NCBI RefSeq assembly: GCF_010894435.1 | Contig: NZ_JAAIXZ010000005.1 | Location: 496,001-560,000 of the forward strand | Direction: 5' to 3' | From: Pyxidicoccus trucidator | GTDB taxonomy: Bacteria > Myxococcota > Myxococcia > Myxococcales > Myxococcaceae | DNA: 64,000 bases | Part shown: positions 45,630 to 54,594 of the stretch, piece after piece | Numbering within the stretch: position 1 is the first letter of the stretch | Layout: each line of letters begins with the position of its first letter | The notes under the pieces: generated by a model | What the model was told of the DNA's origin: nothing | What the model saw: only the letters and a program-made list of their open reading frames with translations | The model's database searches: none | Made by a program: the position numbers and the translations under genes

Positions 45630-47786
45630 GTGAGCCACCCCACGCGCACCCGCCCGCTCCCCTTCGTCTCCCTCGTCGTCCTCGCCGCGCTTGGCGCCGC
45701 CGCCCAGCAGCCCCCCACGTCCCCGCTGGGGCCCGTGTCGCCCACCACAGGCATGGTGCTGCGGGACGAGGTGGTGCGCGCCCTCATCCATGAGAGCTCC
45801 GGAGATCGCATCCACGACAACGTGCAGCGGATCTCCCTCCTCGCCCGGGACACCCAAGGGGGCTACGCCGAGGCGGCCGTGTGGATGAAGGCCGCCGCCG
45901 AGGCCGCCGGGCTGCAGGACGTGCGCCTGGAGGCGATGAAGGACGGCCCTCAGTGGCGCGCGACCCGCGGGGAGCTGTGGGTGTCCGGCCCGCACAGGTA
46001 TCGCGTCACCTCCTACGCCGACCAGCCCATGGCCCTGGCGGGAGGCAGCGGCAGCTTCGAGGGCTCGGGCCTGGAGCTGGTCGATGTGGGCACCGGCATG
46101 CAGGACGCGGACTACGAGGGCAAGGACCTGAAGGGCAAGGTGGTCCTCACCCGCGGTCCTCCCGGGTTCGCCGTGCGCAGGGGCGTGGGGCAGCGCGGCG
46201 CCGTGGGCGTGGTTTCGTCGTACTCGACGCCGCCCTGGAACGCGCCCAACCGCATTGACGGCGACTTCCCGGACCAGGTGGGCTGGGCGCGCGTCTCGTC
46301 GTCGCTGCTGCCGCCGGGCACGCCCGTGCCCTTCGCATTCATGGTCTCCGACCGCCAGGGACGTGAGCTGCGCGCCGAACTGCAAGCGGGCCCGGTGAAG
46401 GTGGACGTGAGCGTCGCCACCGAGACCTTCGAGGGCCACTACAGCATCGTCAGCGGCGTCATCCCCGGCACCCGGACGGGTGAGGAGGTCGTCCTCACCG
46501 CCCACTTGGACCACTACAAGCCCGGCGCCGACGACAACGCCTCGGGGTCGGCCGCCCTGCTGGAGATGGTGCGCACGTACACCGTGCTCATCCGCCGGGG
46601 TGTGCTGCCGCCGCCGGTACGCACCCTGCGCGTGCTGTGGCTGCCAGAGTTCGAGGGCACCCGCGACTGGTTCTCCCACCACGCCGAGGACCCGGTGCGA
46701 CGGGTGGCCAACTTCAACTTCGACATGCTCGGCGCGAGCCTGACCCGTGCCCACTCGCGCTTCATGGTGACCTACACGCCGGACTGGAACGCCAGCTTCG
46801 TGAACGCCGTGTCCGAGTCCACGGTGGCCTTCATGAACCGCTTCAACGGCGTGGCCTACCCGCCGAGGAAGGACTTCCGCATTGGCTCCGTCACCGGCTC
46901 GCGGGACCCGCTGGACGCGCACATGGAGCGCTACAGTCGAGGGTCGGACCACCAGCTCTTCAATGACTACCGCATCCCGGGCGTGTCCTTCACCACCTGG
47001 CCCGACGACACCTACCACACGAGTGGCGACAAGCCGGAGCTCGTGGACCCCACCCAGTTGCACCGCTCCGCCTTCGCGGGCCTGGCCTCGGTCACTGTTG
47101 CCGCCTGGGCCGAAGGCTCGGGTGCCCTGGAGCTGGCGCGTCTGGTGGCGGTGCACGGTGCGCGGCGCGTGGCGGAGGACGAGTTCCGCGCCCGCCGCGA
47201 CCTGGCCTCGGCCCCCGCCGCGGAGCTGCCCGGCACCTACCGCCTGGCCCGCGCCGTGGTGCGTACCGGCTACCAGCGTGAGCGCGAGGCCCTGCGCTCT
47301 TGCGTGCCCCTGGGCGCGCCTGCCGCGCTGGTACAGGCGATGGTGAAGGCGCTCGAGGCCGCCGAGGCGCAGGCGCTGAAGCGTCTGGAGGCGGACGGCA
47401 AGGCGCGCGGCGCGTCCTTGAAGGAGCCGGCCCCCACCGAGGCCGAAAAGCGGGCTCGGGCCTTCGTCCCCCGCCGCGTGAAGGGTCAGGAGCTGGCGTC
47501 CTTCGACGAGGTTGCGGGCAAGGCCAGCCCCGAGGCCCAGCCCCGGGTGGCCGCCGTGCAGGCCGCGATGACCGCCGCGGCCACCGCCCTGCGGGAGCGC
47601 GGGGAGGGGGAGCTGCGCTTCTTCCAACTGCCCGACGCCATCGCGAGCTACGCCGACGGCAGGCGCTCCGTGGCGGACATCCGCGAGGCGGCCTATGCCG
47701 AGTACGGCTACGTCTTCCCGGTGGAGGCGCTCCTGGACCTCTTCGGGGTGCTGGAGCAGGGTGGCATCATGACGCGTGCCCGCTGA
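45630..47786 (+). CDS. Secreted M28 aminopeptidase-like protein
   Basis: A 718-residue exported metallopeptidase. Signal peptide of about 25 residues, a PA-like insert (about 120-260), and an M28 domain with zinc ligands in AHLDHYKPGADDNASG (first His at 292), the acidic EFEGTRDW pair, FDMLG, and a final His in YHTSGDKPE. The C-terminal 230 residues are helical and Ala-rich. Start GTG 45630. Probably releases amino acids from peptides outside the cell, useful for a predatory life style. Confidence 0.85.
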   Translation: MSHPTRTRPLPFVSLVVLAALGAAAQQPPTSPLGPVSPTTGMVLRDEVVRALIHESSGDRIHDNVQRISLLARDTQGGYAEAAVWMKAAAEAAGLQDVRLEAMKDGPQWRATRGELWVSGPHRYRVTSYADQPMALAGGSGSFEGSGLELVDVGTGMQDADYEGKDLKGKVVLTRGPPGFAVRRGVGQRGAVGVVSSYSTPPWNAPNRIDGDFPDQVGWARVSSSLLPPGTPVPFAFMVSDRQGRELRAELQAGPVKVDVSVATETFEGHYSIVSGVIPGTRTGEEVVLTAHLDHYKPGADDNASGSAALLEMVRTYTVLIRRGVLPPPVRTLRVLWLPEFEGTRDWFSHHAEDPVRRVANFNFDMLGASLTRAHSRFMVTYTPDWNASFVNAVSESTVAFMNRFNGVAYPPRKDFRIGSVTGSRDPLDAHMERYSRGSDHQLFNDYRIPGVSFTTWPDDTYHTSGDKPELVDPTQLHRSAFAGLASVTVAAWAEGSGALELARLVAVHGARRVAEDEFRARRDLASAPAAELPGTYRLARAVVRTGYQREREALRSCVPLGAPAALVQAMVKALEAAEAQALKRLEADGKARGASLKEPAPTEAEKRARAFVPRRVKGQELASFDEVAGKASPEAQPRVAAVQAAMTAAATALRERGEGELRFFQLPDAIASYADGRRSVADIREAAYAEYGYVFPVEALLDLFGVLEQGGIMTRAR

Positions 47787-47929
47787 TGGCGCCGTTGTGA
47801 CCTGGACACTGCGCTCCAACGGCGGTGCAGGTTTGCCCGACGCGTAGAACCCGCGCCCTGGCGCGCGCGTTACCTCCTGCAACAACAACGTCCGCGCTCA
47901 TGGGAGGCGGACCCGCAGGAGGCACTCAC

Positions 47930-48169
47930 ATGGCGAAGAACAACAGCATCAGTGGCGGTGTGCACACCACCCCGAATCCGGATGGCGCGGGCTGGGTCAA
48001 TCAGGTGAAGGGGAAGGTGACGAGCTCGCACCGGCTCAAGGAGCGCGCGGTCGAAGCGGGACGGAAGCTGGCCCAGGCGCGGAAGACCGAGCACACCATC
48101 CACACGCTCAAAGGCAGCATCAGCCAGAAGAACAGCTACGGGAACGACCCGCGCCAGTCGAAGGGGTAG
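47930..48169 (+). CDS. DUF2188-like small basic protein
   Basis: A 79-residue protein. GGVHTTPNPDGAGWVNQ and a C-terminal GSISQKNSYGNDPRQSKG match the DUF2188 pattern (H-V-x-P ... W-x-V ... I-x-x-k-n-S-Y-G-x-D-P). ATG 47930 follows AGGAGG. Basic; function unknown. Confidence 0.82.
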   Translation: MAKNNSISGGVHTTPNPDGAGWVNQVKGKVTSSHRLKERAVEAGRKLAQARKTEHTIHTLKGSISQKNSYGNDPRQSKG

Positions 48170-48271
48170 CGCCGTGGCGGGGGCGGCCGCATGGGTGTGA
48201 GTCCGGGACAGGGGGAGGGTTGTCACTCGGTGGGGGTTCCGGAGTCACGGCGGTCGTGGTGGATTCAGGGC

Positions 48272-48628
48272 ATGCGCTTCAACACCCTGCTGGTCGCTCT
48301 GGCGTTGCTGACGGGCTGCGCCCCGTCCCCTCGCGTCAGGGCGTCTGCTGTGGTCCCTGCCGCCCCCGCCACAAAGCCCACCTCGCAGCCCGCGCCCTCG
48401 CGCTACCGGCTGGAGAGCGTCGAGGTCTTCGGCTCGCGTCGCTACTCGCGCGAGGAGCTGCTTGCCGTCTTTGGTGTCCCGGAGGGCCGGGACGTGGGCC
48501 TGTCGGGTGGCGAGCTGCATCGTGAGGCGAGGCAGGGCAAGGAGTGGGCTTGCCCCGGTTACGTGGACAGTAGGGTTATGCTGCCAACTTGCCGGGTAGT
48601 GTTGCAAGCTCAAAGTCCACTGGGCTGA
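48272..48628 (+). pseudogene. POTRA-like lipoprotein gene cut by IS30 insertion
   Basis: Starts at ATG 48272 with a lipoprotein signal (lipobox LTGC) and a Pro/Ala linker. Residues 46-95 (YRLESVEVFGSRRYSREELL ...) resemble a POTRA unit of BamA/FhaC-like proteins. The open frame then runs through unrelated sequence to a stop at 48626-48628, right where the IS30-type element begins. The rest of the gene is missing. Confidence 0.6.
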
Positions 48629-49508
48629 GGTGGATTCAACTGGTCGTCGCAACGCTCGAATCTGAGGAGTTGCGATGGGAGCAAACAAGCGTCGACGGGC
48701 TGCCCGGGCTGGGCGCCCTCCTATGCCGTCGCCCGGTCGTCCATCCGTGGGAAGGCGTGAGCACCGGCAACAATTCTGGGAAGCAATCGCCTGCGGACTT
48801 TCGAGCGAAGACGCCGGGAGAGAAGCCGGCGTATCGCCGGTGGTTGGCTGCAGGTGGTTCCGCGAAGGTGGCGGCATGCCATCGAGCAGTCTGGCCCCGC
48901 TGTCGGGGCGGTACCTGTCGTTTGCCGAGCGAGAAGAAGTCGCGATTCTGCACGCCCAGCGCCTCGGGGTGCGCGCGATAGCGCGTCGGCTCCGTCGTTC
49001 TCCATCGACCATCTCTCGGGAGTTGCGCCGCAATGCCGCAACCCGGGGCGGCGCCCTGGAGTATCGAGCCACGACCGCCCAGTGGCATGCGGACCGGCGC
49101 GCGAGCCGTCCGAAGGTCGCGAAGCTCACAGCGAACAGCGAGCTGCGCGAGTACGTGCAGAAGCGACTGGCGGGCATGCTCACCGCTACCGACGGGACGG
49201 GCGTGCCCGGCCCGTCGGTGCGATGGAATGGTCGGCGCCACGGACGACGGAAGGACCGGCGATGGGCAACCTCATGGAGCCCCGAGCAGATTGCCAACAG
49301 ACTTCGGGTGGACTTCCCTGAGGATGAGTCGATGAGGCTCTCTCACGAGGCCATCTACCAGGCGCTCTACGTGCAAAGCCGTGGTGCACTACGACGCGAG
49401 CTGGTCAGCTGCCTGCGGACCGGGAGGGCGCTGCGGGTGCCAAGGGCCCGCACTCGTGGGCATGGCAAGAAGTTTGTCAGCACCGAGAGCAGACTCAGCC
49501 AGCGCCCA
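48629..49508 (+). mobile_element. Truncated IS30-family element
   Basis: The left end near 48629 (GTGGATTCAACTGGTCGTCG) resembles IS30 inverted repeats. The transposase starts at ATG 48675 behind GAGGAG; residues about 75-120 (LSFAEREEVAILHAQRLGVR then SPSTISRELRRN) are the IS30 HTH, followed by WSPEQIANRL and HEAIYQALY. The frame is lost from the family pattern after about residue 277 (SQRP), where the ~120-bp repeat is joined, so the DDE catalytic domain is gone and the element cannot move itself. Confidence 0.82.
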
Positions 49509-49630
49509 AAGGGGGCTCAAGCGGCCTGTCCACCGGCCGGGAGCATCGCTCGGGCGGCCCCGTCAGCGGCCCTCCTCGGCCCCTCTGCACCCTCCCTCCC
49601 TCTCAACAGGGCCCCCATTCATCTTGTGCG
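49509..49630 (+). repeat. ~120-bp repeat, copy 1
   Basis: Begins AAGGGGGCTCAAGCGGCCTG and ends near CAGGGCCCCCATTCATC. Nearly identical to 51481-51602 and, inverted, to 51023-51138. Joined directly to the truncated IS30 transposase. Confidence 0.9.
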
Positions 49631-49631
49631 T

Positions 49632-50534
49632 TCAGGGCGCGGTCACCGTCAGAACCACGCTGCCGGCGATGTCATCCGCGCCGTTGGGCCCCTCGGCGCA
49701 GGGACTGACGGTATCGCCGTCGCGAGCGGCGGAGAAGCTGGTGACCGTGACAGCAAAGCCCCCGATGCTGACACTGCTCCCCTGCACGAGATCCACTGCG
49801 TTGCCGCAGGAGGTGAAGAGTGTCAACGTCGGCGGCACCTCGCCCGATCCTCCGTTGTTGTCGAAGCCGTCACCTTGCAGGTTGAAGGCGTAGGCCCCCG
49901 GCACGAGGGGGATGCTCAGTCCGGTCCCGACCCCTGGGTTGAGCAGGTTGTTGGACGTATCGTAGACGAACAGCTTGAACTGCCCGCAGGTCCCCGTGGC
50001 TTTCCACCCGTTCGGAAGGGCGAGCAGCTCGAGGTCCGTGAGCGTACAGGCGGGCGTGCAGGCACCGGAGGCGCAGGTCAGCCCGTCGCAGCACGGAAGG
50101 GAGGCATCACAGGGGGCTCCCTGCGGAACGCAGCCCCCTCCTTTGCATTTCGGGTCGAACAGCGACGAGTTGGGATCGGTGCTCGTGACGTAGTCGCCCG
50201 GATGCTTCGCGTGCGCGTTGCGGCACGCGTTCTCACTGACCCGGATCCGCGAATAGGGGTGCTTCGACGAGCAGGTCTTGTGGCAGAGATCCACCTTGCC
50301 ATTCACAGCGAAGAAGCTGCACTGGTCGGTGCTCAGCGCCGCGGTGGACGTGCCCATCTCCGGGCTGGACGTGCCCGTCTCCGGGTCGGACGTGGCGCCC
50401 GGCATTCCGCATCCGGCAATGCCGAGAAGTACCAATCCGGCCACGGACAAGAGGGTGATTGTTCTGGCGAATGTGACAGAATTTCGCGCATGCATCGGTA
50501 TGCGATGTAATGGATTCTGGCTGACTGCGGTCAT
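49632..50534 (-). CDS. Secreted Cys-rich lipoprotein
   Basis: A 300-residue exported protein. ATG 50534 follows AAAGGAC; a long n-region leads to the lipobox GIAGC, then a Thr/Ser/Glu linker. Residues about 75-170 have many Cys (CSFFAVNGKVDLCHKTC, CKGGGC, CDASLPCCDGLTC), as in myxobacterial disulfide-rich domains. The C-terminal part is a beta-sandwich of pre-peptidase type (YAFNLQGDGFDNNGG). The stop lies beside repeat copy 1. Function unknown; surface role likely. Confidence 0.72.
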   Translation of the reverse strand: MTAVSQNPLHRIPMHARNSVTFARTITLLSVAGLVLLGIAGCGMPGATSDPETGTSSPEMGTSTAALSTDQCSFFAVNGKVDLCHKTCSSKHPYSRIRVSENACRNAHAKHPGDYVTSTDPNSSLFDPKCKGGGCVPQGAPCDASLPCCDGLTCASGACTPACTLTDLELLALPNGWKATGTCGQFKLFVYDTSNNLLNPGVGTGLSIPLVPGAYAFNLQGDGFDNNGGSGEVPPTLTLFTSCGNAVDLVQGSSVSIGGFAVTVTSFSAARDGDTVSPCAEGPNGADDIAGSVVLTVTAP

Positions 50535-51022
50535 GTTTGATCGTCCTTTGGGCGAGCGCGTGCCTCCGCCGCACCACGTGTCGCCCGGAACACGGTGCAG
50601 TAGCGCGTCCGGCGGGCCTGCCGGATGCAAATCGTCACCCCAGTCAACCCCTCCCCTGGGCATCTCGCCGATTCTGCGGACCGGATCTACCTGAGGCCTT
50701 GTGTCTAATATGAGCTCAGAAAAAGTAAGGCTTAAGGGTGGCGCCCCTCGGATACCCCGCGGGCCTCCTCGGGCGAACCGCCTCTGCTCTTACTTTTGTT
50801 GGGCGCTCCAAATTGCAGGACGAATGAGTATTCGTCAAACGACTTTGTGCTTGAGCATCAGGTACGTCTATTTTCAATCATCCACCGGGCCGATGGGGCC
50901 GAACTGACATGAGCAGTGCCAGTGATGGTGCGCCTGTCGGAAGCTCGCCGTTTGTTGATGCTGAGCATGGACGTGTTTGGGTGGACTGAGGTGTGGACAG
51001 GAAGGAGCCGACCGCAAAGGTA
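50535..51022. other. Gene-poor, lower-GC gap
   Basis: About 490 bases without a supportable gene. 50700-50880 is notably AT-richer. A 26-codon frame at 50909-50989 (start ATG after GAACTGAC) could be the 5' end of a lost gene; I do not recognise it. Confidence 0.4.
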
Positions 51023-51138
51023 CGCATAAGAGGGATGGGGGCTCTGTTGAGGGGAGGGAGGGTGCAGAGGGGCCGAGGAGGGCCGCTGATGGGGTCGCCC
51101 GAGCGATGCTCCCGGCCGGTGGACAGGCCGCTTGAGCC
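51023..51138 (-). repeat. ~120-bp repeat, copy 2 (inverted)
   Basis: Reverse complement of copies at 49509 and 51481, lying head to head with copy 3 across 342 bases. Its inner end joins the IS91-type transposase tail. Confidence 0.9.
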
Positions 51139-51480
51139 TGCCTCCACACCTCACGCAGGCGAACACGTTGTAGTCGAACGTCCTCCTGCGCAACTCTGCC
51201 CAGTCCTCTCGCGGTGTCCCCTCCTTCTTCCTCTCCTTCCTCGCCGCTGCCTCATGCCCCGCGCTCGCCTCCCCCGCTCCTGCTTGAGGGAGCTGGCGCG
51301 AGTCTGGCGCGTGGGCTCGGCTGCGCAGAGGGTGCCTGTGCGCAAATGCTCGGGAGCCCGACGGACCTTCAGTCCGCGAAACCGTTCACGGGGTGGTGCT
51401 CGCATGAGGGGGCAGTTGGGCCAGGCCCAGGCTCCTGCCACGCACCTGATGGGAGCGCGGCCTGGGCAGGCGTGTGCCCC
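51139..51480 (-). mobile_element. Remnant of IS91-type transposase tail
   Basis: On the minus strand, 51139-51250 reads EDWAELRRRTFDYNVFACVR then CGGRL, the C-terminal zinc-binding CxxCGGR block of IS91/ISCR-like transposases. The protein then runs straight into repeat copy 2 instead of the usual RVLA continuation. Upstream sequence up to 51480 is frame-scrambled. Non-functional. Confidence 0.6.
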
Positions 51481-51602
51481 AAGGGGGCTCAAGCGGCCTG
51501 TCCACCGACCGGGAGCAGCGCTCGGGCGGCCCCGTCAGCGGCCCTCCTCGGCCCCTCTGCACCCTCCCTCCCCCTCAACAGGGCCCCCATCCCTCTTATG
51601 CG
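51481..51602 (+). repeat. ~120-bp repeat, copy 3
   Basis: Same orientation as copy 1. Its right end (near CCCATCCCTCTTATGCG) abuts the truncated 5' side of the HAF-repeat gene, so the element marks the edge of the foreign block. Confidence 0.9.
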
Positions 51603-52292
51603 CAACACCGTGCACGACTCGACCTGCGTCGCACCGCAGGTATTGCAGTTCCGCGCAGTCATGTGGGGTACGAACGACCAGATCCGCGAACTACCGCCGC
51701 TCGGCGACGACACGGTCAGCGCCGCCACCGCCGTCAACGACCGCGGCCAGGCGGTCGGCATCTCCGGTATCTGCGATATCGCAGTCGGTCAGCGCAGCGC
51801 GATCCATGCAGTGCGCTGGGATGGCGCGACGATCACCGACCTGGCAATATCGGTGGCGATGCATGGAACACGCCGACCGCAATCAACCAGCGCGGCGACA
51901 TCGTCGGTTTCGCCAATACCGCGCCCGGTACCGCCTTCAACCCGCACGCGTTCCTGTGGACGCAGCGCGGCGGCATGCAGGACATCGGAACATTGCCCGG
52001 TGACGTGACGAGCCAGGCGAGCGGAATCAACAACGCGGGCCGGATCGTCGGCCAGTCCTGCGACGCGAACGACGTGTGCCGCGGGTTCGTGTGGCAGAAC
52101 GGCGTGATGACGGACCTGCAGGCATTGATCGTTTCCGGCGACGATGACTTCGTGCTGACCGCCAACGACATCGACGACGCGGGCCGCATTACCGGCCAGG
52201 CCGTGGATCTCGCCACCGGCCTGTTCGTCGCCTTCCTGCCAGAAAACACCAACGTCCGAATCCGGCGAGTCCGCGCTGCCGGCCGGTGCTAG
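51603..52292 (+). pseudogene. HAF-repeat protein, truncated and frameshifted
   Basis: Two frames together encode HAF-type repeats: first MWGTNDQIRELPPLGDDTVS and AVNDRGQAVGIS, then, after a one-base loss in the GG of 51843-51844 (ACCGACCTGG-CAATATC), GNIGGDAWNTPTAINQRGDIVG, LPGDVTSQASGINNAGRIVG and ANDIDDAGRITG. The N-terminus is missing at repeat copy 3. Codon use is less GC-saturated than in neighbours. Stop 52290-52292. Confidence 0.75.
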
Positions 52293-52301
52293 CCTGCTCC
52301 C

Positions 52302-53795
52302 ATGTCGAGCGTCACCAGCAATACCGTCCCCGCCGCGCACGTCTGTGAGCAGGCGCGCCTGAGTCGCGATCCGCGCTTCGACGGCCTGTTTTTCATTGCC
52401 GTGACCAGCACCGGCATCTATTGCCGGCCGGTCTGCCCGGCGCCGACGCCGAAGCCCAAGAACATTACTTATTACGGCACCGCTGCCGCCGCGGAAGCCG
52501 CGGGGTTCCGCCCCTGCCTGCGCTGCCGTCCCGAGCTCGCTCCGGGCGACGGTGGCTGGCGACGCGGCGACGCCGCGGTGGCGCGCGCCCTGAAACTCAT
52601 CGATGCCGGCGCGCTTGCCGAGCAACCGCTGTCAGCGCTTGCGGACCGCATCGGCATCGGCGAGCGCCAGTTGCGACGCCTGTTCGTCGAGCGCCTGGGC
52701 GCGCCGCCGATCGGCGTGCACGGGACGCGGCGATTATTGTTCGCCAAGCAATTGCTGACCGAGACCACGCTGCCGATCACGCAGGTCGCGCTCGCCGCCG
52801 GATTCGGCAGCCTGAGGCGCTTCAACACGACGTTCCAGGCGGCGTACCGGATGGCGCCGCGCGACCTGCGCAAGCGTCCGCTGAAGGAACGCGGCGAAGC
52901 GCTGTCGCTGCGCCTCGGCTATCGGCCGCCGTACGACTTCGCAGCGATGCTGGATTTCCTGCGCGGGCGTGCGTTGCCCGGCGTGGAAGTCGTCGACGCT
53001 GCGAGCTATACAAGGGTGATTGGACCCGTCGAAACGCCGGGCTGGTTGCGCGTGTCGGCATGGCCCGGCGATGAGCATGCGTTGAAGCTCGAGCTGCACG
53101 GCGTCGCACCGGCGCGCCTACTGGACATCGTGAACCGGCTGCGGCGGATGTTCGATCTCGATGCCGATCCGCAGGCAATCGCCGCTGCGCTGTCGACCGA
53201 TGCGCGCTTGCGTCCGTTGCTGAAACGGCGCCCGGGGCTGCGCCTGCCCAGCGGCTGGGACGGCTTCGAGATCGCGGTGCGCGCGATCATCGGGCAGCAG
53301 GTGAGCGTGGCGGCGGCGCGCACCGTGGCGGCGCGGCTGGCGCAGCGGTTCGGGCAGGCCTTGCCGGCAGCGTTTGCACCTGGACTCGAGCATCTGTTTC
53401 CGACCCCCGAAGCACTTGCCGATGCCGATCTCTCTGCGATCGGCCTCACCCGCGCCCGGGCTGAAACGGTGCGCACGATGGCACGCGCGTTGCTCGACGG
53501 CGGGGTGGACTTCAAGCCCGAGCGCACGCTCGATGATTTCGCGGCACGCTGGGTCGCGTTGCCCGGCATCGGCCCGTGGACCGCGCAATACGTCGCGATG
53601 CGCGCACTCGGTCATCCCGATGCGTTTCCCGCCGAGGACCTGGTGCTGCAGCGGGCGTTGCCGAACGACGGCTCGCGGCTTACAGCGAAAGTGTTGTCCG
53701 CACACGCCGAGGCGTGGCGTCCGTGGCGCGCGTACGCGGTGATCCACCTGTGGCGCGACACGATGACGCAACCCAAGAAGGCAGGTGCACCATGA
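52302..53795 (+). CDS. Ada-type regulator fused to AlkA DNA glycosylase
   Basis: A 497-residue repair protein. Residues 15-80 form the Ada zinc domain with C41, C45, C72 and C75; C41 in GIYCRPVCPA is the methylphosphotriester acceptor. An AraC-type HTH follows (about 90-185). The AlkA part (about 200-497) has the HhH motif ALPGIGPWTAQYVAMRALG and a catalytic Asp in AFPAEDLV, removing 3-methyladenine from DNA. Coupled to ogt (ATGA). Such fusions are typical of gamma-proteobacteria, especially Xanthomonadales; codon use here also differs from the window. Confidence 0.92.
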   Translation: MSSVTSNTVPAAHVCEQARLSRDPRFDGLFFIAVTSTGIYCRPVCPAPTPKPKNITYYGTAAAAEAAGFRPCLRCRPELAPGDGGWRRGDAAVARALKLIDAGALAEQPLSALADRIGIGERQLRRLFVERLGAPPIGVHGTRRLLFAKQLLTETTLPITQVALAAGFGSLRRFNTTFQAAYRMAPRDLRKRPLKERGEALSLRLGYRPPYDFAAMLDFLRGRALPGVEVVDAASYTRVIGPVETPGWLRVSAWPGDEHALKLELHGVAPARLLDIVNRLRRMFDLDADPQAIAAALSTDARLRPLLKRRPGLRLPSGWDGFEIAVRAIIGQQVSVAAARTVAARLAQRFGQALPAAFAPGLEHLFPTPEALADADLSAIGLTRARAETVRTMARALLDGGVDFKPERTLDDFAARWVALPGIGPWTAQYVAMRALGHPDAFPAEDLVLQRALPNDGSRLTAKVLSAHAEAWRPWRAYAVIHLWRDTMTQPKKAGAP

Positions 53796-54316
53796 TTTAC
53801 CGGTTCATGCCCAGCCCGGTCGGCCCGCTGCTGATCGCCGCCGACGAACAGGGCCTGCGCCTGATCGAATTCAATTCGCCGCGGCATCCGATGCAACGCG
53901 GCAGCGATTGGAATGAAGGCGACAACGACGTGCTGCGCGAAACGCGTGCGCAGCTCGATGCGTATTTCGCCGGCAAGCGTCGTGCGTTCGACCTGCCGCT
54001 GGCGCCGCGCGGCACCGATTTTCAGCGCGGTGTGTGGCAGACGCTGGCGACGATCCCCTACGGCGAGACGATCAGTTACGCGCAGCTGGCAACCCGCGTC
54101 GGCAAACCCAGCGCCACGCGCGCGGTCGGTGCCGCCAACGGCCGCAATCCACTGCCGATCGTGCTGCCCTGCCATCGCGTGATCGGCAGCGATGGCAGCC
54201 TCACCGGGTTCGGTGGCGGGCTGCCGACCAAGCAATTCCTGTTGTCGCTGGAAGGCGCGTTGCCGCAGGACGACCTGTTCGCTCAGTCCGACAACGTATC
54301 GATCGCGGGGCGGTAA
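53792..54316 (+). CDS. ogt: Methylated-DNA-protein cysteine methyltransferase
   Basis: A 174-residue suicide repair protein taking methyl groups from O6-methylguanine onto Cys127 in LPCHRVIG; upstream YGETISYAQLA and RAVGAANGRNP are the helix-turn-helix and Asn-hinge. ATG 53792 overlaps the alkA stop by four bases. With the Ada-AlkA fusion it forms a complete adaptive alkylation-repair operon. Confidence 0.95.
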   Translation: MIYRFMPSPVGPLLIAADEQGLRLIEFNSPRHPMQRGSDWNEGDNDVLRETRAQLDAYFAGKRRAFDLPLAPRGTDFQRGVWQTLATIPYGETISYAQLATRVGKPSATRAVGAANGRNPLPIVLPCHRVIGSDGSLTGFGGGLPTKQFLLSLEGALPQDDLFAQSDNVSIAGR

Positions 54317-54346
54317 CGCCGCGCAATCGCATCGTCCCGCTCTCCA

Positions 54347-54487
54347 CTACACCTGCGTCTTCACCACGTCCTTGAGGCCGGTGGTGGCCTTCTCCACCAC
54401 CTTGCCCACCAGGTCCAACTCCTGCGTGTAGCGATACATGGACGCCTGGCGCGACAGCAGCTCCGCGTTGGAGAACGGCTTGCCGGA
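54347..54487 (-). pseudogene. 3' fragment resembling type III inner-rod gene (sctI)
   Basis: On the minus strand the last 45 or so codons read FSNAELLSRQASMYRYTQ, ELDLVGKVVEKATTGLKD and VVKTQV, then TAG (54347-54349). This matches the conserved C-terminal helix of T3SS inner-rod proteins (L-x-x-Q-x-x-x-x-Y-x-x-x-L-E-L-x-x-K-V-x-x-K-A). Upstream of about 54487 coding character is lost. It is separated from any other T3SS gene and directly borders the foreign repair operon, so it is probably a breakpoint remnant. Confidence 0.5.
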
Positions 54488-54594
54488 GCATCCCGACCGG
54501 GCCTGATATCTCCGCTTGCAGGCTGTTCCTCGTATACGGGCTGAATAAGAAATTCGGACTTCCGTCTCGACGGCCTCTCAGTCAAGGGGAGTCC

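Noticed and set aside
44898-47888. 996-aa minus-strand ORF
   Set aside because: Shadow of the M28 peptidase gene; His/Gly/Arg-rich with no domain.
51023-51602. Intact IS91-type element bounded by inverted repeats
   Set aside because: Only the last part of a transposase remains, and IS91 elements do not use terminal inverted repeats of this kind.
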